Shown here piece after piece: positions 34,731 through 42,971 of a stretch of DNA of 64,000 bases (position 1 is its first letter; the number at the start of each line of letters is the position of its first letter). A model generated the notes under the pieces. That model did not search any database, was not told where the DNA came from, and saw nothing but the letters and a program-made list of their open reading frames with translations. The stretch lies in assembly GCF_001012825.1 (NCBI RefSeq), contig NZ_LCZJ02000019.1, positions 186,001-250,000 of the forward strand, read 5' to 3'. Position numbers and translations under genes: made by a program. This stretch comes from Paenibacillus etheri. Lineage in GTDB: Bacteria > Bacillota > Bacilli > Paenibacillales > Paenibacillaceae.

Positions 34731-35716
34731 GTTCACTATGGTCAAAAATAGGCCTGTCTGCTCTACTATTATTCTTCATTGTAGCGCTTGGGTGGGTAGG
34801 TTATCGTATGTTTACGAATGAGCTGGATACAAAGGTCAGAACCATTATATACGTTCCTAAGACCATCGATAGTAGTATTGAATTCTGGGAAGTAATGAAA
34901 CAAGGTGTGGCGACTGCTGCCAAGGAATTCGGTGCAGACGTTCATACGGTAGGAACAGATACCGAGCTTGATGTGGATAAGCAAATACAACTACTGGAAC
35001 AGGCGATTCAGAAGAAGCCTGATGCCATTATTTTGGCTGCTACTGACTATTATCGTCTCGTTCCGATTGCAGAGAAGATTAAGGCTGCCGGTATCACTCT
35101 TATTACGGTGGATTCGGGACTGAACGGTGGTGTATCGGAAAGTTTTATCGCCACAGATAATTACGAAGCAGGACGTAAAGCAGCACAGGAGTTGATTGAA
35201 AATATTTATAGCGACGATCAAGTCGCCATTGTGAATTTTGTACAAGGCTCCGCTACAGCTATCGAGAGAGAGAAAGGGGTTCGGGATGCTTTCTCTCAGA
35301 ATGGAGTTAATCATGTGTATGATACCCTTTATAGCAACGGATCTTCGCAGAGGGCATACCAATTAACTATTGATCTTCTAAAGAAACAGCCACAGTTAAA
35401 GGGAATCATTGGCCTCAATGAGCCATCTACATTAGGTGCGGGACTGGCAATTATGGATATGGGCTTAAAATCAAAAGTGAAGCTGGTTGGGTTCGACAAT
35501 TCTAGTAGTGAGGTTCAATTGCTGGAGAAAGAAATTATGCTGGGAACGGTGATTCAGAAACCTTTTACTATGGGGTACTTGGCAGTGAAAACAGCACTTG
35601 AAGTCGTTTCTGGTCACAAAGTACCTCCTGTTATGGATACAGGCTCCGAATTCATTACGAAGGAAAATATGTACACAAGCGAGAATGAGAAGTTAATGTT
35701 TCCGTTTATAGAATAG
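34727..35716 (+). CDS. Membrane-tethered sugar-binding sensor protein (XylFII-like)
   Basis: A 329-residue type I periplasmic-binding protein. Unlike the importer's lipoprotein, it has an uncleaved N-terminal membrane helix (about 8-27) and no lipobox Cys. The fold motifs are parallel to the protein at 30245: 'FWEVMKQGVATAAKEFGADV', 'DVDKQIQLLEQAIQKKPDAIILAATD', 'ITVDSG', 'LKGIIGLNEPS' and 'LVGFDNSS'. Overlap with the kinase gene points to a sensor role. A known parallel is XylFII with LytS/YesN in Clostridium beijerinckii. Which sugar it binds is not known. Confidence 0.83.
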   Translation: MSSLWSKIGLSALLLFFIVALGWVGYRMFTNELDTKVRTIIYVPKTIDSSIEFWEVMKQGVATAAKEFGADVHTVGTDTELDVDKQIQLLEQAIQKKPDAIILAATDYYRLVPIAEKIKAAGITLITVDSGLNGGVSESFIATDNYEAGRKAAQELIENIYSDDQVAIVNFVQGSATAIEREKGVRDAFSQNGVNHVYDTLYSNGSSQRAYQLTIDLLKKQPQLKGIIGLNEPSTLGAGLAIMDMGLKSKVKLVGFDNSSSEVQLLEKEIMLGTVIQKPFTMGYLAVKTALEVVSGHKVPPVMDTGSEFITKENMYTSENEKLMFPFIE

Positions 35717-35724
35717 CAAGTAAT

Positions 35725-35816
35725 AACGCCATCGGCGTCCCTAAAGGACGGTAAGCGTTTAAGTGAGAACTATAAGGATTAGTAGAGTGTGAAACTTATA
35801 CTTTCTATATTTTAAA
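35725..35816 (-). repeat. Copy 2 of dispersed hairpin element (minus orientation)
   Basis: Read on the minus strand it shows AGAAAGTATAA, CTTATAGTTCTC, TTAAACGCTTACCGTCC and a GGACG..GGCGTT arm. TTAAACGCTTACCGTCC is identical to the copy at 54206, and CTTATAGTTCTC-N4-AAACG is identical to the copy at 27448. Confidence 0.6.
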
Positions 35817-35819
35817 TAA

Positions 35820-35860
35820 GGGAGCGCCCAAAACCATTATGGCTTTGGGCGCTCCCTTTT
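35820..35860. terminator. Bidirectional terminator between sensor operon and LysR gene
   Basis: GGGAGCGCCCAAA pairs with TTTGGGCGCTCCC, with an inner CC/GG. T-rich sequence on the plus side; on the minus strand CTTATTTAAAA follows. Confidence 0.88.
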
Positions 35861-35873
35861 ATAACATATAACC

Positions 35874-36758
35874 TTATAAGTTGCTTAATATTTGGGCAAA
35901 AGATTGCTGCAACGGTGTTAATATATGATCTTTTCGCCACGCCAGAACAAAACCACCGCTCTCAGGCAAAATTCCTGGTAGTGGAGCATAAGAAAGACGA
36001 CCTAATTCAAGTTCTGCTTCAATGCTAACTCTAGAACAAATTCCTACGCCATCCCCCCCGCTGACTAGCTTCTTTAGGGTCTCGGGTGAGTTCAACTCGG
36101 ATCGGTTCCACAAGCGGAAATGATTTAATTCTGCCCATTGATCCGCAAATCCTCGTAAACAAGAGCCAACCTCATACTGAATCCAAGGCTCAAGCGCGAT
36201 CTGTTCCGGTGTTAATTTCTCTATAGTTTCAAATGGATGACCAGGTGCAAAAATGAGTACAGGCTCGTCTCGGACAATGATCTGAAAGTTAAAGGATTCA
36301 TCATGCCAATCAGCAGTGTGTAAAATAGCCATTTGAATATCTCGGCTTCGGAGTCGTTCCCTTAACAAAGTATCACTTTGGATCGTTATTGAATTATTAA
36401 TCCCCGGGTATTGTTTCATGAATTGGATTAGCCCTTTAGGTAAAATATAAGTTGCAGGAATATAGCTTGCTTCAAGCTTTAAAGTACCTTGTGAAGGAGA
36501 AGAAAACTGTTTTACAGTACGTTCAGCTTCGGCTGTAAGTGAGACAATCTTGAGCGCATATTGATATAGAGCCCGACCTGCATCTGTGAGCAGCACTCTT
36601 CCACTTCGATATAGAAATAAAGGAGTTCCAAATTCATTCTCAAGATTCTTCATATGAAAAGATACAGTGGGTTGTTTAAGACCTAATTCAGCAGCTACGT
36701 CGGTTACTTTCTTATATTTTTCAAGTAGGATAACGATCTTTAACTTCATAATGTTCAT
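35874..36758 (-). CDS. LysR-family transcriptional regulator
   Basis: A 294-residue regulator. The N-terminal winged helix-turn-helix 'VTDVAAELGLKQPTVSFHMKNLENEFGTPLFLY' (about 18-50) binds DNA. The C-terminal domain 'GTLKLEASYIPATYILP' onward is a LysR co-inducer-binding fold. GGAGG lies 7 bases before the ATG on the minus strand. It is divergent from pstS across a 331-base gap that contains an ATAG-N7-CTAT palindrome, a likely autoregulatory site. The sequence resembles the CysL/YeiE group, but the target is not known. Confidence 0.88.
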   Translation of the reverse strand: MNIMKLKIVILLEKYKKVTDVAAELGLKQPTVSFHMKNLENEFGTPLFLYRSGRVLLTDAGRALYQYALKIVSLTAEAERTVKQFSSPSQGTLKLEASYIPATYILPKGLIQFMKQYPGINNSITIQSDTLLRERLRSRDIQMAILHTADWHDESFNFQIIVRDEPVLIFAPGHPFETIEKLTPEQIALEPWIQYEVGSCLRGFADQWAELNHFRLWNRSELNSPETLKKLVSGGDGVGICSRVSIEAELELGRLSYAPLPGILPESGGFVLAWRKDHILTPLQQSFAQILSNL

Positions 36759-37089
36759 GATTTTCCTCCGGATGATGCTTAGTTGGATAACAAATTATAT
36801 CTCCATTATAGATTAAATCTATACATATATATAGTTTCTATTGGTATTTTTATTGTTGGCTTTACAAAGTTAAGAAGTTTCTCTAACGAACGAGCTCTAG
36901 AATAAGAAGAGTCAGAGGGGCCAAGAAGCACCGGACAACAACAATAACATATGCATACAATGCACTTTTACAGTAAACAAGCATATGGGGGCCAAAGCTC
37001 TACAACACCATGTTAAAGCTTTCGAGGCCAGTTTGTATGAACTGTATAAGGAAGCCATGCTAACAAAACATTTAGGAGGAGACAAAACA
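36759..37089. promoter_or_regulatory. Divergent LysR/pstS intergenic region with LysR-type palindrome
   Basis: 331 bases without a gene. ATAGATTAAATCTAT at 36808-36822 is a perfect 7-1-7 palindrome of the LysR type, and a shorter ATAG-TTT-CTAT lies at 36831-36841, both near the LysR start. The pstS side has a long leader (about 36900-37070) in which no convincing pair of PhoP TTAACA-type repeats was seen. A frame of 35 codons runs in front of pstS, in phase, but is judged non-coding because pstS has its own SD and signal peptide. Confidence 0.5.
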
Positions 37090-38022
37090 ATGCAATTCAA
37101 AAAATCATGGATTATGACTTTGGCTTTAACAAGCGTACTGGCACTTTCGGCTTGCGGTAATGGTGGGGCAAACAACACGGGAGGAAATGCTGCAGCTACA
37201 AATGAGGGAAGCGGTTCTAAAATAAGTGGTTCGATTCTAGCTTCAGGTTCAACAGCACTACAACCATTGGTTGAGCTGGTAGCAGAGAATTTCATGGATA
37301 AAAATACTGGTGTAGATATTCAAGTTCAAGGCGGCGGCAGTGGTACTGGTCTTACTCAAGTAGCTGAGAAACAAGTAGATATCGGTAACTCTGACGTATT
37401 TGCAGAAGAAAAACTAAAAGATAAAGATGCAGAAAAAGCAGCAGCTCTTGTAGATCATCAAGTAGCAGTAGTTGCGATTGCAGCAGTAACTCATCCTGAT
37501 GCAGGTGTGGACAGCTTGACTAAGCAACAGCTTATCGATATTTTCACAGGAAAAGTTACGAACTGGAAAGAGGTTGGTGGAGCGGATCAAAAAATCCAAA
37601 TCATCAACCGTCCAGGCAGCTCCGGTACTCGCGCAACCTTTGAAAGCTTTGCACTTGGAACCAAAACTGAAGATATCCCAGGATCGATTCAAGAAGATTC
37701 CTCCGGTACTGTTAAGAAGATGATCGGAGAAACTCCAGGGGCTATCGGTTATCTGGCTCTTTCATACCTTGATGATTCAATCAAAACACTTAGCCTTGAT
37801 GGTGTAGAAGCATCTGTAGACAATGTTATTTCTGGTAAATATCCAGTATGGGCTTACGAGCATATGTACACAAACGGCGAACCAAATGGAACTGTAAAAG
37901 CATTCCTAGACTTTTTCTTAACAGACGAAGTACAAACAGGTGAAGTCGTTGAGCTTGGATACATTCCAGCAGTGAAAATGCAAGTTACTCGTGACGTTGC
38001 AGGAAATGTTACAGCTAAGTAA
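37090..38022 (+). CDS. pstS: Phosphate ABC transporter substrate-binding lipoprotein PstS
   Basis: A lipoprotein of about 310 residues. The signal ends in LSAC, followed by the PstS fold with phosphate-binding patches 'ILASGSTALQPLVE', 'GGGSGTGLTQVA', 'IGNSDVFAEE' and 'IINRPGSSGTRATFE'. It binds phosphate outside the membrane. AGGAGGAG lies right before the ATG at 37090, which excludes the longer in-phase frame from 36985. A small attenuator hairpin separates it from pstC, which would favour more PstS than permease. Confidence 0.95.
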   Translation: MQFKKSWIMTLALTSVLALSACGNGGANNTGGNAAATNEGSGSKISGSILASGSTALQPLVELVAENFMDKNTGVDIQVQGGGSGTGLTQVAEKQVDIGNSDVFAEEKLKDKDAEKAAALVDHQVAVVAIAAVTHPDAGVDSLTKQQLIDIFTGKVTNWKEVGGADQKIQIINRPGSSGTRATFESFALGTKTEDIPGSIQEDSSGTVKKMIGETPGAIGYLALSYLDDSIKTLSLDGVEASVDNVISGKYPVWAYEHMYTNGEPNGTVKAFLDFFLTDEVQTGEVVELGYIPAVKMQVTRDVAGNVTAK

Positions 38023-38065
38023 TTCACTTCTAAGCAATTAGTAAGGATTAGAATCTCAAGTGATT

Positions 38066-38092
38066 AGAGGCGGATACATCTGCCTCTCTTTT
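38066..38092 (+). terminator. Attenuator between pstS and pstC
   Basis: AGAGGCgGAT pairs with ATCtGCCTCT around a very short loop, followed by CTTTT. It probably lets only part of the transcripts run into pstCAB. Confidence 0.65.
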
Positions 38093-38119
38093 CACTTTAG
38101 AAAGAGGGAGCAATTGAGG

Positions 38120-39016
38120 GTGAAACTAAAGAACTCACGCATCGAGAAACATCATATTGAAGATTTTGTGGGACGTACCTATATGTCCTTCTGTGTACTA
38201 CTATTGATAACAATCATTGTATCGATGGTATATTTTGTAGCGTCAAAAGGTATTTCAACTTTCACAAGTGGTGATGTTAGCGTTACTGATTTTCTATTCG
38301 GTACAAAGTGGTCACCTGAAGCGGATACGCCGTCCTTTGGTGCTTTTCCGTTTATCACAGGATCCTTCTTGGTTACTTTACTTGCAGCATTGATTGCTAG
38401 TCCACTTAGCCTATGCGCAGCGCTATTCATGACTGAGATTGTTCCAGGATGGGGCAAAAAATTGCTTCAGCCAGTAATTGAGCTGTTGGCAGGTATCCCT
38501 TCAGTTGTATATGGTTTCATCGGATTAAGTGTTATTGTACCGTTTCTACGCAACAACCTGCCTGGTCAAGGCATCGGGGTAGCTGCAGGCGCGCTTGTGC
38601 TCTCGGTCATGATTCTTCCGACGATTACAAGCGTGGCTGCAGACGCGCTGGCTTCATTGCCGCAAAATTTAAAGGAATCCTCCTATGCGCTTGGTGCCAC
38701 CCGGTGGCAGACGATCTCTCGAGTAATTATTCCGACAACGTTTCCTGCGATTATGACAGGTATAGTACTGGGGATGGCACGTGCATTCGGCGAAGCCCTT
38801 GCTGTACAGATGGTTATCGGGAATGCGCCATTCGTACCCAAATCACTCTTCGAATCAGCTTCAACCCTAACGAGTGTGATCACGCTTGGAATGGGGAACA
38901 CAACCATGGGCTCTGCACACAATAATGCACTATGGAGTATGGCACTGGTTCTTATGCTAATGACCTTTGTATTTGTCTTCTTTGTGAGACTGCTTGAAAG
39001 GAGAAATAAAATTTGA
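38120..39016 (+). CDS. pstC: Phosphate ABC transporter permease PstC
   Basis: A membrane protein of about 298 residues with six helices. The inner-membrane component motif is 'SSYALGATRWQTISRVIIPTTFPAIMTGIVLGMARAFGEALAVQMVIG', preceded by 'LAGIPSVVYGFIGLSVIVPF', which is typical of PstC. GAGGGAG lies 9 bases before the GTG at 38120; longer in-frame starts lack such a site. It overlaps pstA by 4 bases. Confidence 0.94.
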   Translation: MKLKNSRIEKHHIEDFVGRTYMSFCVLLLITIIVSMVYFVASKGISTFTSGDVSVTDFLFGTKWSPEADTPSFGAFPFITGSFLVTLLAALIASPLSLCAALFMTEIVPGWGKKLLQPVIELLAGIPSVVYGFIGLSVIVPFLRNNLPGQGIGVAAGALVLSVMILPTITSVAADALASLPQNLKESSYALGATRWQTISRVIIPTTFPAIMTGIVLGMARAFGEALAVQMVIGNAPFVPKSLFESASTLTSVITLGMGNTTMGSAHNNALWSMALVLMLMTFVFVFFVRLLERRNKI

Positions 39017-39909
39017 AGCCGAGAACCGTAAATAAAATTGCCACAAGCCTTATTGTATTTTTCGCATTGCTCATCGTAGCCATTCTGGTTGGTCTATTGG
39101 GATATATCCTCTTTCGAGGTCTTAGTCACATTAGTTGGGACTTTCTATTCTCCGCACCTCAAAAAATTCGAGCAGGTGGAGGGATAGGTCCTCAGCTATT
39201 CAACTCTTTATTCCTTTTGGTCCTCACGCTAATTATTACAGTGCCTCTGGGACTGGGTGCCGGTATTTATATGGCTGAATATGCTCGTCCAGGAAAAATC
39301 ACCGGCTTTATTCGCTTAATAGTTGAGGTATTATCTTCGTTCCCTTCAATCGTAGTCGGCTTGTTTGGTCTATTGCTGATTGTTAACTATTTTAATCTTG
39401 GCTTTTCCTTAATTTCTGGAGCACTGGCATTGACGGTCTTTAATTTACCGCTGATGGTTCGGATTACTGAGCAAGCTTTCCGTAGTGTTCCGAAGCAACA
39501 AAAAGAGGCTGGTTTTGCGCTTGGATTGTCCAAGTGGAAAATCGTAACCTCTGTGTTGTTTCCAGTAGCATTACCAACGATTATTACGGGTACAATTTTG
39601 TCCGCTGGCCGTGTCTTTGGGGAAGCAGCCGCATTGATGTTCACTGCAGGAATGAGTAGTCCAAGACTAGATTTCACCAACTGGAATCCACTTAGTCCGA
39701 ACTCACCACTGAATCCTTTCCGTCCAGCAGAAACACTGGCTGTTCATATCTGGAAGGTAAATAGTGAAGGCATTGCTCCTGATGCCGCTCAAATTGCTGC
39801 GGGAGCTTCAGCAGTACTTGTAATTATGGTATTAATCTTCAACTTGGCAGCACGTTATTTCGGAAGATTCATTTATCGTAAGCTTACAGCTTCAAAAAGA
39901 ATGAACTAA
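39013..39909 (+). CDS. pstA: Phosphate ABC transporter permease PstA
   Basis: A 298-residue permease with the PstA-specific stretches 'GGIGPQLFNSLFLLVLTLIITVPLGLGAGIYMAEYA', 'SSFPSIVVGLFGLLLIV' and 'GFALGLSKWKIVTSVLFPVALPTIITGTILSAGRVFGEAA'. The TTG start overlaps the pstC stop (TTGA) and is preceded by AAAGGAG at good distance. It pairs with PstC to form the phosphate channel. Confidence 0.95.
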   Translation: MKPRTVNKIATSLIVFFALLIVAILVGLLGYILFRGLSHISWDFLFSAPQKIRAGGGIGPQLFNSLFLLVLTLIITVPLGLGAGIYMAEYARPGKITGFIRLIVEVLSSFPSIVVGLFGLLLIVNYFNLGFSLISGALALTVFNLPLMVRITEQAFRSVPKQQKEAGFALGLSKWKIVTSVLFPVALPTIITGTILSAGRVFGEAAALMFTAGMSSPRLDFTNWNPLSPNSPLNPFRPAETLAVHIWKVNSEGIAPDAAQIAAGASAVLVIMVLIFNLAARYFGRFIYRKLTASKRMN

Positions 39910-39948
39910 TTCCTAAAAATTAAAGTAGAGATGTAGGAGGAGTAATCG

Positions 39949-40725
39949 ATGGGAACGTCGGCAACAGCAGTGCGTGAATCTTTTCAAACCGAGGACCTGA
40001 GTATTTTTTATGGAACATATGAGGCAGTAAAGGGGATTAGTCTTCCTTTTGCTGAAAATACGGTAACTGCACTGATCGGCCCATCCGGCTGCGGTAAATC
40101 AACCTTTCTTCGTTCACTGAACCGGATGAATGACGAAATCTCCGGATCAACGACCAAAGGAAGCATCTGGATTGATGGCGTTGATATTAATGCTTCTGGC
40201 ACAGACGTTATCAAACTGCGTCAGAAGATCGGGATGGTTTGGCAAAAGCCGAATCCGTTCTATAAATCCATTTACGATAATATCGCTTTTGGACCTAAGT
40301 ATCATGGGGTTAAAGGAAAAAAAGCACTCGATGAGATCGTAGAGAGCAGCCTTCGTAAGGCAGCATTGTGGGATGAAGTGAAGGACCGGTTAAAAGATTC
40401 AGCATTAGCTTTGTCAGGTGGACAACAGCAGCGCCTTTGTATTGCAAGAGCGTTGTCAGTTAACCCACAAATTCTACTCTTGGACGAACCAGCATCCGCA
40501 CTAGATCCGGTTTCCACGGGTAAAGTAGAGGAGCTCATCAAGGAGTTAAAAGAAGAGCTTCGCATTGTAATTGTGACACACAACATGCAGCAAGCTGCAC
40601 GGATTTCTGATTATACCGCTTACTTCTATCTAGGATCTCTTGTAGAATACGATAAGACGGATAAGGTCTTTACTAATCCTGAGAATCAAATGACACAAGA
40701 ATATATCATGGGTCGTTTCGGCTGA
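39949..40725 (+). CDS. pstB: Phosphate ABC transporter ATP-binding protein PstB
   Basis: A 258-residue ATPase: Walker A '[19 protein letters not shown]', the PstB hallmark '[25 protein letters not shown]', signature '[15 protein letters not shown]', Walker B '[23 protein letters not shown]' and H-loop '[10 protein letters not shown]'. The operon ends here; no phoU follows, so PhoU must be elsewhere or absent. Confidence 0.96.
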   Translation: MGTSATAVRESFQTEDLSIFYGTYEAVKGISLPFAENTVTALIGPSGCGKSTFLRSLNRMNDEISGSTTKGSIWIDGVDINASGTDVIKLRQKIGMVWQKPNPFYKSIYDNIAFGPKYHGVKGKKALDEIVESSLRKAALWDEVKDRLKDSALALSGGQQQRLCIARALSVNPQILLLDEPASALDPVSTGKVEELIKELKEELRIVIVTHNMQQAARISDYTAYFYLGSLVEYDKTDKVFTNPENQMTQEYIMGRFG

Positions 40726-40732
40726 AGCACTT

Positions 40733-40763
40733 TAACATCGTTCCTTAGGGGACGATGTTTTTT
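40733..40763 (+). terminator. Terminator of the pst operon
   Basis: AACATCGTtCC pairs with GGGACGATGTT, followed by TTTTTG. Confidence 0.85.
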
Positions 40764-40807
40764 GTTTCCTGTTATTTGCAAAAGGGAGATAGATACTGTA
40801 TCATTTA

Positions 40808-40822
40808 TGATAATGATTATCA
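40808..40822 (+). promoter_or_regulatory. Perfect Fur box upstream of nitroreductase
   Basis: TGATAATGATTATCA matches the Fur 7-1-7 consensus at all 14 defined positions. It lies 24 bases before the start codon, so it would overlap the promoter or transcript start. Confidence 0.85.
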
Positions 40823-40846
40823 TTATTACTACAGGGAGTGGATCTG

Positions 40847-41449
40847 ATGACACAAACTCAACCGACTCAAAAGAATAGCGTAGCTGATGTGATTAAAGAA
40901 CGTCGCTCTATTAAGCTTTTTAAAAAAGATCCACTGCCACAAGGACTATTAGAGGATTTGTTAAATGTAGCTGTATGGGCGCCGAATCATGGTGTGCGTG
41001 AGCCGTGGAGATTTATTGCTTTTCAAGGCGAAGGTACAAAGTTCTTGGCTGAAGCGGCATTTGCTTTCGTGAAACGTGCCTTTTCTGATCCTGAAGTGGC
41101 TGCTAAGCGAAAAGAATATATCTCAAATATTCCTTTAACGTTAATGGTGGTAATGCCTGAAGATCCTCGGCAGAGAGAATGGGATGAGGACTTTGCAGCA
41201 GCGTCCGCACTTGTACAGAACTTTCAGCTAGCAGCTTGGGAACAGGGCGTCGGAACGATTTGGAAGACCGATCCTTATATCAATTCTCCTGAATTCCGTA
41301 ACAAGATTGGTGTGAAGCCAGGTGAGAAGATTATAGCTATGATCCACGCCGGATACCCGGAAACTGTGCCAGACAGCCGTCCGCGCACGGATGCTTCAGA
41401 GTTGCTGAAGATAGTAGATAGCTATCCAGAGAACGAGGTAGTGGAATAA
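40847..41449 (+). CDS. Nitroreductase-family protein (Fur-regulated)
   Basis: A flavin oxidoreductase of about 200 residues. The FMN-binding N-terminus reads 'VIKERRSIKLFKKDPLP' and 'VAVWAPNHGVREPWRFI'. A middle helix is 'AASALVQNFQLAAWEQGVGTIWKTDPYINS', and 'EKIIAMIHAGYP' closes the core. The ATG at 40847 is 8 bases after AGGGAG; the GTG at 40838 overlaps that SD. The perfect Fur box in front suggests a role in iron starvation, for instance ferric-siderophore or flavin reduction, but the substrate is unproven. Confidence 0.85.
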   Translation: MTQTQPTQKNSVADVIKERRSIKLFKKDPLPQGLLEDLLNVAVWAPNHGVREPWRFIAFQGEGTKFLAEAAFAFVKRAFSDPEVAAKRKEYISNIPLTLMVVMPEDPRQREWDEDFAAASALVQNFQLAAWEQGVGTIWKTDPYINSPEFRNKIGVKPGEKIIAMIHAGYPETVPDSRPRTDASELLKIVDSYPENEVVE

Positions 41450-41500
41450 ACAGGAGACAATACGTTATTTGAATAATGACTATCACAGGAATATATATAC

Positions 41501-41527
41501 AAAGCATCCGAAGGGGTGCTTTTTTTG
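41501..41527 (+). terminator. Terminator after nitroreductase gene
   Basis: AAAGCATCC pairs with GGTGCTTT (one G-U), then a T run. Confidence 0.85.
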
Positions 41528-41689
41528 TTGTATAGAATCCGTCGAAGGAAGTGTAATAATGGGTGGAGTACCAACATGGCCAGATAGCAAAGTAGTGTTA
41601 AAATGTCTAAAGCAATATATAATGTGCATAATGAATGATATTGATTACAATTTGGTTAAATGGATGAATCTAAATAAGGAGGGAATAGC

Positions 41690-41893
41690 GTGGGGGAGAA
41701 CAAGAACATCAAGATGAAACTGGCTCGTATACAAAAAGATCTTTCCCAAGAACAGTTAGCGGAAGTTGTAGGGGTTACAAGACAGACGATAGGCCTGATT
41801 GAAGCCGGGAACTACAACCCGACGCTTAAGTTGTGCATAGCTATCTGCAAAGCATTGGATCGATCATTAAACGATATTTTTTGGGAGGATTAA
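41690..41893 (+). CDS. XRE-family transcriptional regulator (67 aa)
   Basis: A single-domain helix-turn-helix protein: 'MKLARIQKDLSQEQLAEVVGVTRQTIGLIEAGNYNPTLKLCIAICKALDRSLNDIFW'. This is the compact Cro/CI type often paired with a small membrane protein. The start is GTG behind AAGGAGG. The downstream gene begins 3 bases after its stop and encodes such a membrane protein, so the two form a unit. Targets are unknown; autoregulation is likely for this type. Confidence 0.87.
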   Translation: MGENKNIKMKLARIQKDLSQEQLAEVVGVTRQTIGLIEAGNYNPTLKLCIAICKALDRSLNDIFWED

Positions 41894-41895
41894 AA

Positions 41896-42168
41896 TTGAG
41901 AGGGTCAAGGATTAAAGATGAGCGGATTATCACCGAAATTCAGAAGTTTAGTACGCATAGGTTTATGATTGTGTTTGTGGGCTTTCTGGTTAGTCTTTTT
42001 GTAAAGGTGTACCTATCTGATCTTAGAGAAGCCGGGCAATTGGATATAGCTAAAAGTATCATGAGCACCCTTGTGGGTTCCGTTATATTTTTCATTGGGA
42101 TTACATGGATGCAGTGGTTCATCATCAAAAAATCTAATAAAAATGCGGACAAAAATCTAAATGGTTAG
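41896..42168 (+). CDS. Small membrane protein paired with XRE regulator
   Basis: About 90 residues with two hydrophobic helices ('FMIVFVGFLVSLFVKVYL' and 'STLVGSVIFFIGITWMQWFII') and a charged C-terminus. The TTG start lies 6-7 bases after GGGAGGA, which overlaps the end of the regulator gene, indicating coupled translation. No named family was recognised; many Firmicutes have such XRE plus two-helix membrane protein pairs of unknown function. Confidence 0.72.
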   Translation: MRGSRIKDERIITEIQKFSTHRFMIVFVGFLVSLFVKVYLSDLREAGQLDIAKSIMSTLVGSVIFFIGITWMQWFIIKKSNKNADKNLNG

Positions 42169-42193
42169 AAGAATGAATTAATTCACTCTTGTG

Positions 42194-42237
42194 AAACTAA
42201 TATGATTAGTTTATATTTAAGCTAATACCATTAGTTT
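42194..42237 (+). promoter_or_regulatory. Double palindromic operator before MBL-TetR operon
   Basis: AAACTAAT-ATG-ATTAGTTT (42194-42212) is a perfect 8-3-8 palindrome. A second copy, AAGCTAAT-ACC-ATTAGTTT (42219-42237), has one mismatch. The centres are 25 bases apart and the second ends just before the ribosome binding site. It is the likely target of the TetR protein encoded at 42972. Confidence 0.78.
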
Positions 42238-42253
42238 TTGTGGAGGGGTAATG

Positions 42254-42970
42254 ATGAGAGTAACACGTGAAGGTCATTTATTACAGCTGACTTGGATGCC
42301 GAGAGTGTTTCCTGTGAATTGTTACATTATTGAGGAAGACAATGAATTGACTTTGATAGATGCGGCAATGCCGTTCAGTGTAAAAGGAATTATAGATACC
42401 GCAACGAAGTTAAATAAGAAGATCACTCGTATTATATTAACGCATGCTCATGACGATCATATAGGTGCACTGGATGAGCTAAAGAATCAGCTTCCAGAGG
42501 CTCAGGTGTACATTTCAGAAAGGGATGCAGCTTTGCTTCGCGGAGATCGTTCACTTCGTGAGGGAGAACCTCAGACCCCTATAAAGGGAGGTGTGCCCAA
42601 GAAGGTTACAACAAGACCAGATGTTTTACTCTATGATGGAGATACCATTGGTTCATTAACAGCAATTCGAACGCCTGGTCATACCCCTGGTTCTATGTCC
42701 TTCATTGATTCACGAAGCGGCGCTGTTATCGTTGGAGATGCATTTCAAACCTTCCGAGGAACCGCAGTTTCAGGAACCGTAATTCCTTGGTTTCCGTTTC
42801 CTGCTATGGCAACCTGGAGTAAGAATCAAGCCTTAAAAAGTGCGATTAAGCTTCTAGAGGCTTCTCCTACAATACTGGCTTCTGGACATGGAGACTTACT
42901 TAAAAACCCAGTAGAAACCATGGAGAAAGCTATACTCAAAGCACAAATGATTCAAGATAGGAGTAATTAA
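42254..42970 (+). CDS. MBL-fold metallo-hydrolase
   Basis: A metallo-beta-lactamase-fold protein of about 238 residues. The metal-binding motif is 'LTHAHDDHIGALDEL' (HxHxDH), with the later ligands in 'TPGHTPGSM', 'VGDAF' and 'SGHGD'. Family members include glyoxalase II-like hydrolases and quorum lactonases; the substrate is unclear. Two adjacent ATG codons exist (42251 and 42254); the second has better spacing to GGAGGGG. The TetR gene follows after 1 base. Confidence 0.87.
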   Translation: MRVTREGHLLQLTWMPRVFPVNCYIIEEDNELTLIDAAMPFSVKGIIDTATKLNKKITRIILTHAHDDHIGALDELKNQLPEAQVYISERDAALLRGDRSLREGEPQTPIKGGVPKKVTTRPDVLLYDGDTIGSLTAIRTPGHTPGSMSFIDSRSGAVIVGDAFQTFRGTAVSGTVIPWFPFPAMATWSKNQALKSAIKLLEASPTILASGHGDLLKNPVETMEKAILKAQMIQDRSN

Positions 42971-42971
42971 A

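Noticed and set aside
36845-37080. PhoP (Pho box) direct repeats before pstS
   Set aside because: TTTACA and TTAAGA occur near 36862 but are 9 rather than 11 bases apart, with no further repeats.
36985-37089. N-terminal extension of PstS
   Set aside because: AGGAGGAG right before the ATG at 37090 and the signal peptide that follows show the true start.
41469-41717. 82-codon open frame before the XRE gene
   Set aside because: It crosses the nitroreductase terminator, has no ribosome binding site and overlaps the XRE start in another frame.
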